Assembly (NCBI GenBank): GCA_002270295.1
Contig: NISF01000007.1
Location: forward strand, 124,540 to 188,539
DNA from: Enterobacter sp. 10-1
GTDB taxonomy: Bacteria; Pseudomonadota; Gammaproteobacteria; Enterobacterales; Enterobacteriaceae
Reading direction: 5' to 3'
DNA: 64,000 nucleotides
Shown: positions 56,498 to 64,000 of the stretch, one piece after another
Position numbering within the stretch: position 1 is the first letter of the stretch
Layout: each line of letters starts with the position of its first letter
Translations under genes and position numbers: made by a program
The notes under the pieces: generated by a model
What the model saw: only the letters and a program-made list of their open reading frames with translations
What the model was told of the DNA's origin: nothing
Database searches by the model: none

Positions 56498-57185
56498 CCT
56501 GGTCGATGTGCTGATCGTCGAAGATGAGAGCGAGCTGGCGCGGCTGCACGCCGAGCTGATTCAAAAACACCCGCGCATGCGGCTGGCGGGAATGGCCGCC
56601 TCGCTCACCCAGGCGCGGCAGATGCTCAACGCCAGCCCGCCGCAGCTGGTGCTGCTCGACAACTATTTACCCGACGGAAAGGGGGTGACGCTGATCACCG
56701 ACCCGCTGCTGGCGAGCGCCAACTGTTCGGTTATTTTTATTACCGCCGCCAGCGATATGGAAACCTGCAGCCTGGCCATTCGCAACGGGGCCTTCGACTA
56801 CATCCTTAAGCCGGTCTCCTGGAAACGGTTGAGCCAGTCTCTCGAGCGCTTCGTTCAGTTTTACGACCAGCAGCGGGAGTGGAAGATTGTCGATCAGCAA
56901 AACGTTGATTCGCTATATCAGCTGCAGGCGAAAAACTATCGCGCCGATAGCGGCAGTAAAGGGATTGAGGAAAAAACGCTGGCGCTGGTGCAGAACCTGT
57001 TTACCGGGCGGGAAGAACACTGCTTTTCGGTCGATGAGGTGGTGAACGACGCCGGCCTGAGTAAAACGACCGCCCGCCGCTATCTGGAGCACTGCGTGGA
57101 AACGGGCTTTCTGGAAGTGGAAATGCTGTACGGTAAAATTGGCCATCCGCGGCGGATGTACCGCCGCGCCAGGAGCCCGTCCTGA
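56487..57185 (+). CDS. citZ: CitZ response regulator (CitB/DcuR family)
   Basis: Partner of CitY. 232 residues from the ATG at 56487 (MHHDLVDVLIVEDESE), with AAGGGG upstream; it overlaps the end of citY, indicating coupled translation. Receiver domain: acidic pair E12-D13, phospho-acceptor D58 in LLDNYLPDG, and lysine in YILKPVSWK (about 107). C-terminal helix-turn-helix of the CitB type (VVNDAGLSKTTARRYLEHC, about 188-206). Expected targets are citWX and possibly other citrate genes. Confidence 0.88.
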   Translation: MHHDLVDVLIVEDESELARLHAELIQKHPRMRLAGMAASLTQARQMLNASPPQLVLLDNYLPDGKGVTLITDPLLASANCSVIFITAASDMETCSLAIRNGAFDYILKPVSWKRLSQSLERFVQFYDQQREWKIVDQQNVDSLYQLQAKNYRADSGSKGIEEKTLALVQNLFTGREEHCFSVDEVVNDAGLSKTTARRYLEHCVETGFLEVEMLYGKIGHPRRMYRRARSPS

Positions 57186-57215
57186 TGCCTCACCCCGGCG
57201 GGAGAGGCCGGCAAA

Positions 57216-58043
57216 TCAGAAACCGCGCTGCTCTTTGACCAGCTCCCAGGCCTTCTGAATATCCTGAGCCTTCTGCTTCGCCATCTCCATCATTTCCGGC
57301 GGCAGGCCCTTCGCCACCAGCTTATCCGGATGGTGCTCGCTCATCAGCTTGCGGTAGGCGCGCTTGACGGTCGCCGCGTCATCGGTCGGCTTCACGCCCA
57401 GCACGTTGCAGGCGTCCTCAAGGGTCGGTCCGCGCTGCGCCTGCTGCCAGCCGGCCTGGCCGCGGCCCTGGTTCCCGGAGTGCTGCTGCGAACCGCCGCC
57501 GAACTGAGCTCCGCCCTGCATCATCCGCAGGAACTGTTCAAACTGGGCGCGGGAGATCCCCAGCTCGTCGGCAATGACGAACAGAACCTCGCGTTCATTA
57601 GGGTGCAATTCGCCGTCGGCGAAGGCCGTCTGCAGCTGAATTTCCAGAAACATCCGAATCAAATCAAAGCGGCCGAAACAGACGCTGCGCAGCTGACGCA
57701 TTTTCTCGCGCAGCGGATAATCATCTGATTTCCCTACGCGAAAGGCCTGCTGTGCCGCCGTACGCGACTCGCCATGCAAATTCATGCGATCCATCAGGAT
57801 GCTGGCGACATGAATATCGGCTTCGGTAACGCGACCTTTGGATTTGGTCAGATGGCCCATCACCTCAAAGGTGGTGGAAAAGAACAGCGACTGCCGCTCC
57901 TGCTGGTTAGCAAAAACGTTAATCCGCCGACGGCGCGCGCGATCGAATATATGACCGACCAGTAAGCCCAGCACCACGCCCCAGAAACCCGCGCCCATCA
58001 TCAGCGCAACCGCAACCCCAATTATTTTTCCCAAATACTGCAT
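57216..58043 (-). CDS. djlA: DjlA membrane-anchored J-domain co-chaperone
   Basis: Co-chaperone of DnaK, linked in E. coli to the Rcs envelope stress response. 275 residues (E. coli 271). N-terminal single membrane segment rich in glycine ([26 protein letters not shown], residues 5-30; shown as 5-24 [20 protein letters not shown]), TerB-like central domain, G/Q-rich linker (about 180-205), C-terminal J domain with HPD in MSEHHPDKL. Converges with citZ and diverges from lptD. Confidence 0.96.
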   Translation of the reverse strand: MQYLGKIIGVAVALMMGAGFWGVVLGLLVGHIFDRARRRRINVFANQQERQSLFFSTTFEVMGHLTKSKGRVTEADIHVASILMDRMNLHGESRTAAQQAFRVGKSDDYPLREKMRQLRSVCFGRFDLIRMFLEIQLQTAFADGELHPNEREVLFVIADELGISRAQFEQFLRMMQGGAQFGGGSQQHSGNQGRGQAGWQQAQRGPTLEDACNVLGVKPTDDAATVKRAYRKLMSEHHPDKLVAKGLPPEMMEMAKQKAQDIQKAWELVKEQRGF

Positions 58044-58132
58044 AGACTCCCCAATCTTTATGCCGCCAGTTAAGCTATATATGACCGCACGTTACAAAGC
58101 ACTGACGCTTCGGTCAATTGTGGGACATAGCC

Positions 58133-58138
58133 TATAAT
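58133..58138 (+). promoter_or_regulatory. Candidate -10 element of the lptD-surA-pdxA operon
   Basis: A perfect TATAAT lies in the djlA-lptD gap, 150 bases before lptD. No good -35 is seen at standard spacing. In E. coli this operon also has a sigma-E promoter, which I cannot place here with confidence. Confidence 0.35.
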
Positions 58139-58287
58139 TTGCTTTATCATACTCGTCATTCTACACGGTGCCTAACGCTCGGGATTGAAACGGGCAGGAT
58201 TAACACTAGCGCGATGAAGATGAGTACGTTAGGCTCTGACCGTTTGCAAGCCGCTGCCACAAGATGACGGAACAACAAATACAACGT

Positions 58288-60633
58288 ATGAAAAAACGTA
58301 TTCCCAGCCTCCTGGCCACCATGATCGCCAGCGCCTTGTATAGCCAACAGGGCATCGCCGCCGATCTCGCCACGCAGTGTATGCTTGGCGTCCCAAGCTA
58401 TAATCGTCCCCTCGTTGAAGGTAAAACTAACGAGCTGCCGGTGACGATCGATGCCGATCATGCGAAGGGCAACTATCCGGATAATGCCACATTCACCGGT
58501 AACGTCGATATTAATCAGGGGAATAGCCGTCTTCAGGCGGATGAGGTTCAGCTTCATCAGCAGCAGGCAGCGGGCCAGCCTCAACCCGTGCGCACGGTCG
58601 ATGCGCTGGGCAACGTTCACTATGACGATAATCAGGTCATCCTGAAAGGCCCGAAAGGCTGGTCAAACCTGAACACCAAAGATACCAATATCTGGGAAGG
58701 TGATTACCAGATGGTCGGCCGTCAGGGCCGCGGCAAGGCCGATCTGATGAAACAGCGCGGTGAAAACCGCTACACCATTCTGGAAAACGGCAGCTTTACC
58801 TCCTGTCTGCCGGGTTCTGACACCTGGAGCGTCGTCGGAAGCGAAGTTATTCACGACCGCGAAGAGCAGGTTGCGGAAATCTGGAACGCGCGCTTTAAGC
58901 TCGGCTCAGTGCCTATTTTCTACAGTCCTTACCTGCAGCTGCCGGTAGGCGATAAGCGTCGTTCCGGCTTCCTGATCCCTAACGCCAAATACAGCACGAA
59001 AAATGGCGTGGAGTTCTCTCTTCCTTACTACTGGAATATCGCACCTAACTTCGACGCCACCCTGACGCCGCACTATATGAGCAAGCGCGGCGGCGTGATG
59101 TGGGAAAACGAATTCCGCTATCTGACCAAAGCCGGCGCGGGGCTGTTCGAGTTTGACTACCTGCCGTCCGATAAGATCTACCAGGACGATCACTCCAGCG
59201 ACAGCAACAGCCGCCGCTGGCTGTTCTACTGGAACCACTCCGGGGTCATCGACCAGGTATGGCGCCTTAACGCCGACTATACCAAGGTCAGCGATCCGGA
59301 CTACTTTAACGATTTCAGCTCTAAATACGGTTCCAGTACCGACGGTTACGCCACGCAGAAATTCAGCGCCGGCTACGTAAACCAGAACTTCGACGCCACC
59401 GTGTCGACCAAACAGTTCCAGGTCTTTAACCGCGATTCGAGCAACTCCTATGCCGCTCAGCCGCAGCTGGACGTTAACTACTACCAGAACGATGTCGGTC
59501 CGTTTGATACCCATCTGTACGGACAGGCGGTGCACTTCGTCAATACCAACGGCAACATGCCGGAAGCGACCCGCGTCCACTTCGAGCCGACGATCAATCT
59601 GCCGCTGTCTAACGGCTGGGGCAGCATCAATACCGAAACCAAGCTGCTGGCGACCCACTACCAGCAGAGCAACCTCGACGACTACAACGCGGCTAACAAT
59701 GCGGACTACAAAGAGTCCGTTAACCGCGTGATGCCGCAGTTCAAAATCGACGGCAAAATGGTCTTCGAGCGCGATATGCAGGAGAGCTTTACCCAGACTC
59801 TGGAACCGCGCGTGCAGTATCTGTACATCCCGTATCGCGACCAGAGCCATATCGGTTCTTACGACTCCACCCTGCTGCAATCGGACTACAGCGGCCTGTT
59901 CCGCGACCGCTCCTACAGCGGCCTGGACCGTATTGCATCCGCAAACCAGGTTACCACCGGCGTCACGTCTCGCGTATATGATGCAGCCGCCGTTGAACGT
60001 TTTAATATTTCCGTTGGTCAAATCTATTATTTCACCGAGTCACGTACCGGTGATGACAACATCAACTGGGAGAATAACGACACAAGGGGTTCACTGGTAT
60101 GGGCCGGAGATACTTACTGGCGCATCGCCGATGACTGGGGTTTACGCGGGGGAATTCAGTACGATACGCGTCTGGATAACGTCGCAACCGGTAACGGCAC
60201 CGTTGAATACCGTCGCGACGAAAACCGCTTAATCCAACTTAACTATCGTTATGCCAGCCCGGAATACATTCAGGCAACGCTGCCTTCGTATTCAACCGCT
60301 GAGCAGTACAAAAACGGTATTTCTCAGGTGGGTATGACCGCCAGCTGGCCGGTTGTCGATCGCTGGTCCGTTGTCGGCGCATACTACTTTGATACCAATA
60401 CCAAAAAGAGCGCCAACCAGATGTTAGGGGTCCAGTATAACTCCTGCTGCTACGCTATTCGCCTCGGCTATGAACGCAAGATCAACGGCTGGGATAACAA
60501 CGGCAACGGCGAGAGCAAATACGACAATACCTTTGGCATCAACATTGAGCTACGCGGCCTGAGCTCCAACTACGGTCTCGGCACCCAGCAGATGCTGCGT
60601 TCGAACATTCTACCGTACCAGAACTCCCTGTGA
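58288..60633 (+). CDS. lptD: LptD lipopolysaccharide assembly outer-membrane barrel
   Basis: Outer-membrane translocon that, plugged by LptE, inserts LPS into the outer leaflet. The start [17 protein letters not shown] (ATG 58288) gives 781 residues (E. coli 784). Signal peptide to about residue 24, N-terminal jellyroll (about 60-200), then the 26-strand barrel. The disulphide cysteines are present: QCMLG (about 31), SCLPGSD (about 173) and the adjacent pair in [12 protein letters not shown] near residue 722. Loop regions are the most diverged from E. coli, as expected for surface-exposed parts. Confidence 0.97.
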   Translation: MKKRIPSLLATMIASALYSQQGIAADLATQCMLGVPSYNRPLVEGKTNELPVTIDADHAKGNYPDNATFTGNVDINQGNSRLQADEVQLHQQQAAGQPQPVRTVDALGNVHYDDNQVILKGPKGWSNLNTKDTNIWEGDYQMVGRQGRGKADLMKQRGENRYTILENGSFTSCLPGSDTWSVVGSEVIHDREEQVAEIWNARFKLGSVPIFYSPYLQLPVGDKRRSGFLIPNAKYSTKNGVEFSLPYYWNIAPNFDATLTPHYMSKRGGVMWENEFRYLTKAGAGLFEFDYLPSDKIYQDDHSSDSNSRRWLFYWNHSGVIDQVWRLNADYTKVSDPDYFNDFSSKYGSSTDGYATQKFSAGYVNQNFDATVSTKQFQVFNRDSSNSYAAQPQLDVNYYQNDVGPFDTHLYGQAVHFVNTNGNMPEATRVHFEPTINLPLSNGWGSINTETKLLATHYQQSNLDDYNAANNADYKESVNRVMPQFKIDGKMVFERDMQESFTQTLEPRVQYLYIPYRDQSHIGSYDSTLLQSDYSGLFRDRSYSGLDRIASANQVTTGVTSRVYDAAAVERFNISVGQIYYFTESRTGDDNINWENNDTRGSLVWAGDTYWRIADDWGLRGGIQYDTRLDNVATGNGTVEYRRDENRLIQLNYRYASPEYIQATLPSYSTAEQYKNGISQVGMTASWPVVDRWSVVGAYYFDTNTKKSANQMLGVQYNSCCYAIRLGYERKINGWDNNGNGESKYDNTFGINIELRGLSSNYGLGTQQMLRSNILPYQNSL

Positions 60634-60687
60634 TGTGGCTGGTTTAAAACGTAATCCGCATTTGCGGTTAATTGAAATGGAAAAAGT

Positions 60688-61974
60688 ATGAAGAACTGGA
60701 AAACGCTGCTTCTCGGTATCGCCATGATCGCGAATACCAGTTTCGCTGCCCCACAGGTTGTCGATAAAGTAGCGGCTGTCGTCAATAATGGCGTTGTTCT
60801 TGAAAGCGACGTCAATGGCCTGATGCAATCGGTTAAGCTTAACGCCGGCCAGGCCGGTCAGCAGCTGCCGGATGATGCCACCCTACGTCATCAGATCCTC
60901 GAAAGACTGATTATGGACCAGATTGTTTTGCAGATGGGCCAGAAGATGGGCGTGAAAATCTCTGACGACCAGGTCGATCAGGCGATTGCCAACATCGCGA
61001 AGCAGAACAATATGAGCATGGATCAGATGCGTAGCCGTCTGGCCTATGATGGTCTGAACTACGCCACCTACCGCAATCAGATCCGCAAAGAGATGCTGAT
61101 TTCAGAAGTGCGTAATAACGAAGTGCGCCGTCGCATTACCGTGCTGCCGCAGGAAGTTGAATCTCTGGCGAAACAGATTGGCGATCAGAACGATGCCAGC
61201 ACCGAGCTAAACCTGAGCCACATCCTGATTCCGCTGCCGGAAAACCCAACCTCCGACCAGGTTGCCGCCGCGCAGGATCAGGCGAACGCTATCGTTGAGC
61301 AGGCCCGCAGCGGTGCCGACTTCGGCAAGCTGGCTATCAGCTACTCTGCCGACCAGCAGGCGCTGAAAGGCGGCCAGATGGGCTGGGGTCGTATTCAGGA
61401 GCTGCCGGGGATCTTCGCCCAGGCGCTGAGTACCGCGAAGAAAGGCGACATCGTCGGCCCGATCCGTTCTGGCGTTGGCTTCCATATCCTGAAAATCAAC
61501 GATATGCGCGGCGAAAGCAAGAATATCTCCGTTACCGAAGTCCACGCCCGCCACATTCTGCTGAAGTCGTCGCCAATCATGAACGATGCCCAGGCTAAGG
61601 CCAAGCTGGAGCAGATTGCAGCCGACATTAAGAGCGGAAAAACCACCTTCGCTAAAGCAGCGAAAGAGTTTTCTGAAGATCCCGGCTCAGCTAACCAGGG
61701 CGGCGATTTAGGTTGGGCAACCACCGATATCTTCGATCCGGCGTTCCGCGATGCGCTGATGCACATGAGTAAAGGCCAGACCAGCGCTCCGGTGCACTCC
61801 TCCTTCGGCTGGCACCTGATTGAGCTGCTGGACACCCGCCAGGTTGACAGAACCGACGCGGCGCAGAAAGATCGCGCCTACCGGATGCTGATGAACCGTA
61901 AGTTCTCGGAAGAAGCGGCGACCTGGATGCAGGAACAGCGCGCCAGCGCTTACGTCAAAGTTCTGAGTAACTAA
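60688..61974 (+). CDS. surA: SurA periplasmic chaperone / peptidyl-prolyl isomerase
   Basis: Escorts outer-membrane proteins, including LptD, to the BAM complex. 428 residues as in E. coli. Signal peptide cleaved at FAAP (about 20). N-terminal chaperone domain, parvulin domain 1 ([12 protein letters not shown] onward, about 172) and catalytic parvulin domain 2 ([11 protein letters not shown] onward, about 283), C-terminal helix. 54 bases after lptD. Confidence 0.98.
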   Translation: MKNWKTLLLGIAMIANTSFAAPQVVDKVAAVVNNGVVLESDVNGLMQSVKLNAGQAGQQLPDDATLRHQILERLIMDQIVLQMGQKMGVKISDDQVDQAIANIAKQNNMSMDQMRSRLAYDGLNYATYRNQIRKEMLISEVRNNEVRRRITVLPQEVESLAKQIGDQNDASTELNLSHILIPLPENPTSDQVAAAQDQANAIVEQARSGADFGKLAISYSADQQALKGGQMGWGRIQELPGIFAQALSTAKKGDIVGPIRSGVGFHILKINDMRGESKNISVTEVHARHILLKSSPIMNDAQAKAKLEQIAADIKSGKTTFAKAAKEFSEDPGSANQGGDLGWATTDIFDPAFRDALMHMSKGQTSAPVHSSFGWHLIELLDTRQVDRTDAAQKDRAYRMLMNRKFSEEAATWMQEQRASAYVKVLSN

Positions 61975-61978
61975 TTTA

Positions 61979-62016
61979 CCGCCCGATACGCCAGCCGTTC
62001 CACGCGTATCGGGCGG
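61979..62016 (+). repeat. 13-bp perfect stem-loop after surA
   Basis: CCGCCCGATACGC (61979-61991) pairs with GCGTATCGGGCGG (62004-62016) around a 12-base loop, starting 4 bases after the surA stop. It lacks a T tract, so it is more likely an mRNA 3'-stabiliser or processing site than a full terminator. It opens a 190-base surA-pdxA gap that is much longer than in E. coli. Confidence 0.7.
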
Positions 62017-62166
62017 CAAGCGCATAGCGCCCCCAGGCTGACCGATGAGCCGCCGGGGCGATGCCGCTGACCGTAACGTTGCCTGCGACGGCCCAAAACG
62101 GGCGAAGCTCATGGATGAACCGCTAACGGCGTAGCCAACCAGGAAATAGCCTGAAGGATGAAGCGT

Positions 62167-63147
62167 ATGAATCGTGTTGTCATCACTCCCGGGGAACCTG
62201 CCGGGATTGGCCCTGACCTCGTCGCGCAGCTTGCGCAGAGAGACTGGCCGGTTGAGCTGGTGGTTTGCGCCGATGGCGCACTGTTATCTGACCGAGCCCA
62301 ACGGCTCGGTCTTCCTTTATTGCTTCAGCCCTACGATCCGTCCCGCCCCGCCGCCCCGCAGCGCGCCGGCACCCTGACCCTGCTTCCCGTCACGCTAAAC
62401 GCCCCGGTAACGCCCGGCGTGCTGGACGTGCGCAACGGCAGCTACGTGGTGGAAACCCTGGCGCGCGCCTGCGACGGCTGCCTGAACGGCGAGTTTGCGG
62501 CATTAATCACCGGGCCGGTCCATAAAGGCAATATCAACGACGCCGGGATCGCCTTCACCGGGCATACCGAATTCTTCGAAGAGCGCTCGCAGGCCAGTAA
62601 AGTGGTGATGATGCTGGCCACGGAAGAGCTTCGCGTCGCGCTGGCGACCACCCATCTGCCGCTGAAAGCGATCAGTGACGCCATTACCCCCGACCTGCTG
62701 CGTGAAGTCATCACCATCCTTGACCACGATCTGCGGCACAAGTTTGGTATTGCCCACCCGCATGTGCTGGTGTGCGGTCTGAACCCGCACGCGGGAGAAG
62801 GCGGCCATATGGGTACGGAAGAGATCGATACCATCATTCCGGTGCTGGAAGAGATGCGCGCTCGGGGGATGAATCTCAGCGGGCCGCTGCCTGCTGATAC
62901 CCTTTTTCAGCCCAAATATCTCGACCATGCCGACGCGGTGCTCGCGATGTACCACGATCAGGGCCTTCCCGTGCTAAAATACCAGGGCTTCGGCCGTGGC
63001 GTGAACATTACGCTCGGTTTACCTTTTATTCGAACCTCCGTTGACCACGGTACCGCGCTAGAACTGGCGGGCCAGGGGAAAGCGGATGTCGGCAGTTTTA
63101 TCACGGCGCTTAATCTCGCCATTAAAATGATTGTTAATACGCAATGA
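62167..63147 (+). CDS. pdxA: PdxA 4-hydroxythreonine-4-phosphate dehydrogenase
   Basis: NAD-dependent step of pyridoxal-5'-phosphate synthesis. The ATG at 62167 ([13 protein letters not shown]) is chosen because AAGG lies 9 bases upstream; for the in-frame ATG at 62158 the same AAGG abuts the start codon. 326 residues (E. coli 329). Metal histidines fall in ATTHLPL (about 166), NPHAGEGG (about 211) and YHDQGLP (about 266). Overlaps rsmA by 4 bases. Confidence 0.95.
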   Translation: MNRVVITPGEPAGIGPDLVAQLAQRDWPVELVVCADGALLSDRAQRLGLPLLLQPYDPSRPAAPQRAGTLTLLPVTLNAPVTPGVLDVRNGSYVVETLARACDGCLNGEFAALITGPVHKGNINDAGIAFTGHTEFFEERSQASKVVMMLATEELRVALATTHLPLKAISDAITPDLLREVITILDHDLRHKFGIAHPHVLVCGLNPHAGEGGHMGTEEIDTIIPVLEEMRARGMNLSGPLPADTLFQPKYLDHADAVLAMYHDQGLPVLKYQGFGRGVNITLGLPFIRTSVDHGTALELAGQGKADVGSFITALNLAIKMIVNTQ

Positions 63148-63965
63148 ATAATCGAGTCCATCAGGGCCACTTAGCCCGTAAACGCTTCGGGCAAAACTTT
63201 CTCAACGATCGATTCGTGATCGACAGTATTGTCTCAGCCATTAACCCACAGAAAGGTCAGGCGATTGTCGAAATCGGCCCGGGCCTGGCAGCGCTGACCG
63301 AACCGGTTGGTGAACGTCTGGACGAGCTCACCGTTATCGAGCTGGACCGCGACCTGGCCGCCCGCCTGAAAACGCACCCGTTCTTAGGGCCAAAGCTGAC
63401 CATTTATCAGCAGGATGCCATGGCCATGAACTTCGGCGAGCTGTCGCAGAACATGGGTCAGCCGCTACGCGTGTTCGGCAACCTGCCTTACAACATCTCC
63501 ACGCCGCTGATGTTCCATCTGTTCAGCTATACTGATGCCATTGCCGACATGCACTTTATGCTGCAAAAAGAGGTCGTCAATCGCCTGGTTGCCGGTCCGA
63601 ACAGTAAGGCGTATGGTCGACTGAGCGTGATGGCGCAATATTACTGCCAGATCATTCCGGTGCTTGAAGTCCCGCCGACCGCCTTTACGCCGCCGCCTAA
63701 AGTCGATTCCGCCGTGGTTCGCCTGGTGCCCTATCGCACGCTGCCGCATCCGGTCAAAGAGGTTCGCGTACTGAGCCGAATCACCACCGAAGCGTTCAAC
63801 CAGCGCCGGAAAACGATTCGCAATAGCCTCGGCAATCTGTTCAGCGTTGAAGTGCTGACCGAGCTGGGCATCGACCCGGCGAAACGCGCAGAGAATATTT
63901 CCGTGGCGCAGTATTGTCAGCTAGCTAACTGGTTAACTGAAAACTCGCCCACCAAGGAGAGCTAA
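63144..63965 (+). CDS. rsmA: RsmA (KsgA) 16S rRNA adenine dimethyltransferase
   Basis: Dimethylates A1518 and A1519 of 16S rRNA late in small-subunit assembly. 273 residues as in E. coli. SAM motif [15 protein letters not shown] (about 41-54), acidic [10 protein letters not shown], and catalytic motif [13 protein letters not shown] (about 112-122). ATGA overlap with pdxA. Confidence 0.98.
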   Translation: MNNRVHQGHLARKRFGQNFLNDRFVIDSIVSAINPQKGQAIVEIGPGLAALTEPVGERLDELTVIELDRDLAARLKTHPFLGPKLTIYQQDAMAMNFGELSQNMGQPLRVFGNLPYNISTPLMFHLFSYTDAIADMHFMLQKEVVNRLVAGPNSKAYGRLSVMAQYYCQIIPVLEVPPTAFTPPPKVDSAVVRLVPYRTLPHPVKEVRVLSRITTEAFNQRRKTIRNSLGNLFSVEVLTELGIDPAKRAENISVAQYCQLANWLTENSPTKES

Positions 63966-63967
63966 CC

Positions 63968-64000
63968 ATGATCAATTCGCCCCGAGTTTGTGTACAGGTA
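63968..64000 (+). CDS. apaG: ApaG, N-terminal 11 codons (cut by window edge)
   Basis: MINSPRVCVQV differs by one conservative change from the start of E. coli ApaG, a small FN3-fold protein of unknown exact role that lies between rsmA and apaH. The ATG at 63968 is two bases after the rsmA stop, with AAGGAG upstream. Confidence 0.93.
   Translation, partial: MINSPRVCVQV

Noticed and set aside
52558..57185. Treating the cit block as recently acquired foreign DNA
   Set aside because: Its G+C-rich codon use looks like the flanking genes, and no integrase, tRNA site, IS or direct repeats bound it. An old, lineage-specific locus fits better.
58044..58287. A sigma-E promoter for lptD
   Set aside because: No convincing GGAACTT / TCTGA pair with correct spacing could be found by eye.
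62045..62134. A 29-codon frame (MSRRGDAADRNV...) in the surA-pdxA gap
   Set aside because: No ribosome site and low-complexity composition. Random frames of this size are common in G+C-rich intergenic DNA.

Overview
The window is a collinear stretch of enterobacterial chromosome, G+C-rich in its genes, running from mutT (left edge, truncated) to apaG (right edge, truncated). Nearly every product is recognisable as the full-length counterpart of an Escherichia coli protein, and gene order matches the E. coli 0-2.5 minute region read backwards. The main departure is a citX-citW / citY-citZ block between rluA and djlA. That block, described in Klebsiella pneumoniae, together with the general sequence character, points to the Klebsiella/Raoultella group. 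The species cannot be fixed from the window alone. No tRNA, rRNA, IS element, prophage or CRISPR array was seen.

Layout. (1) 1-21,750, minus strand: mutT, secA, secM, then the complete dcw (division and cell wall) cluster lpxC-ftsZ-ftsA-ftsQ-ddlB-murC-murG-ftsW-murD-mraY-murF-murE-ftsI-ftsL-rsmH-mraZ. It is tightly packed with many overlapping start/stop codons, begins at a mra promoter carrying MraZ repeats, and ends at a terminator after lpxC. (2) 22,200-27,160, minus strand: cra, ilvH, ilvI, leuO. (3) 27,650-32,630, plus strand: leu promoter, leuL leader peptide, attenuator and leuABCD, ending in a strong terminator. (4) 32,676-33,431: an extra gene for a type I 3-dehydroquinate dehydratase (AroD family), not present at this position in E. 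coli. (5) 33,470-36,735: the sugar-phosphate stress module setA - SgrS/sgrT - sgrR. (6) 36,799-40,229: TPP riboswitch and the thiBPQ thiamine ABC importer. (7) 40,216-46,293: yabI (DedA), araC and araBAD with a complete DNA-looping regulatory region. (8) 46,391-52,460: polB, rapA, rluA. (9) 52,558-57,185: citX, citW and the citrate-type two-component pair citY/citZ. (10) 57,216-64,000: djlA, then lptD-surA-pdxA-rsmA-apaG.

How the parts work together. Region 1 makes the peptidoglycan precursor (MurC-F, DdlB, MraY, MurG), builds the septal ring (FtsZ, FtsA, FtsQ, FtsL, FtsW, FtsI) and commits lipid A synthesis (LpxC), with protein export control next door (SecM arrest controlling SecA). Regions 2-3 are branched-chain amino acid synthesis with its regulators. 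Region 5 couples a glucose-phosphate stress sensor (SgrR) to an sRNA (SgrS), a micro-protein (SgrT) and a sugar efflux pump (SetA). Region 9 supplies a citrate carrier, a citrate-lyase cofactor enzyme and a citrate-type sensor, but no citrate lyase or oxaloacetate decarboxylase, so it must cooperate with genes elsewhere.

The most interesting departures from the textbook layout are: a SgrS RNA with about 90 extra bases inside the Hfq-binding small hairpin; a thiB riboswitch with a greatly lengthened P3 arm; a CitX lacking the usual C-terminal cysteine motif; a CitY whose ligand-pocket arginine appears to be histidine; two tandem-repeat operator candidates between citW and citY; the additional AroD-family gene; and an altered LpxC C-terminal tail. 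I found no wholly unknown multi-gene system. The novelty here is in regulatory RNA structure and in the cit locus.
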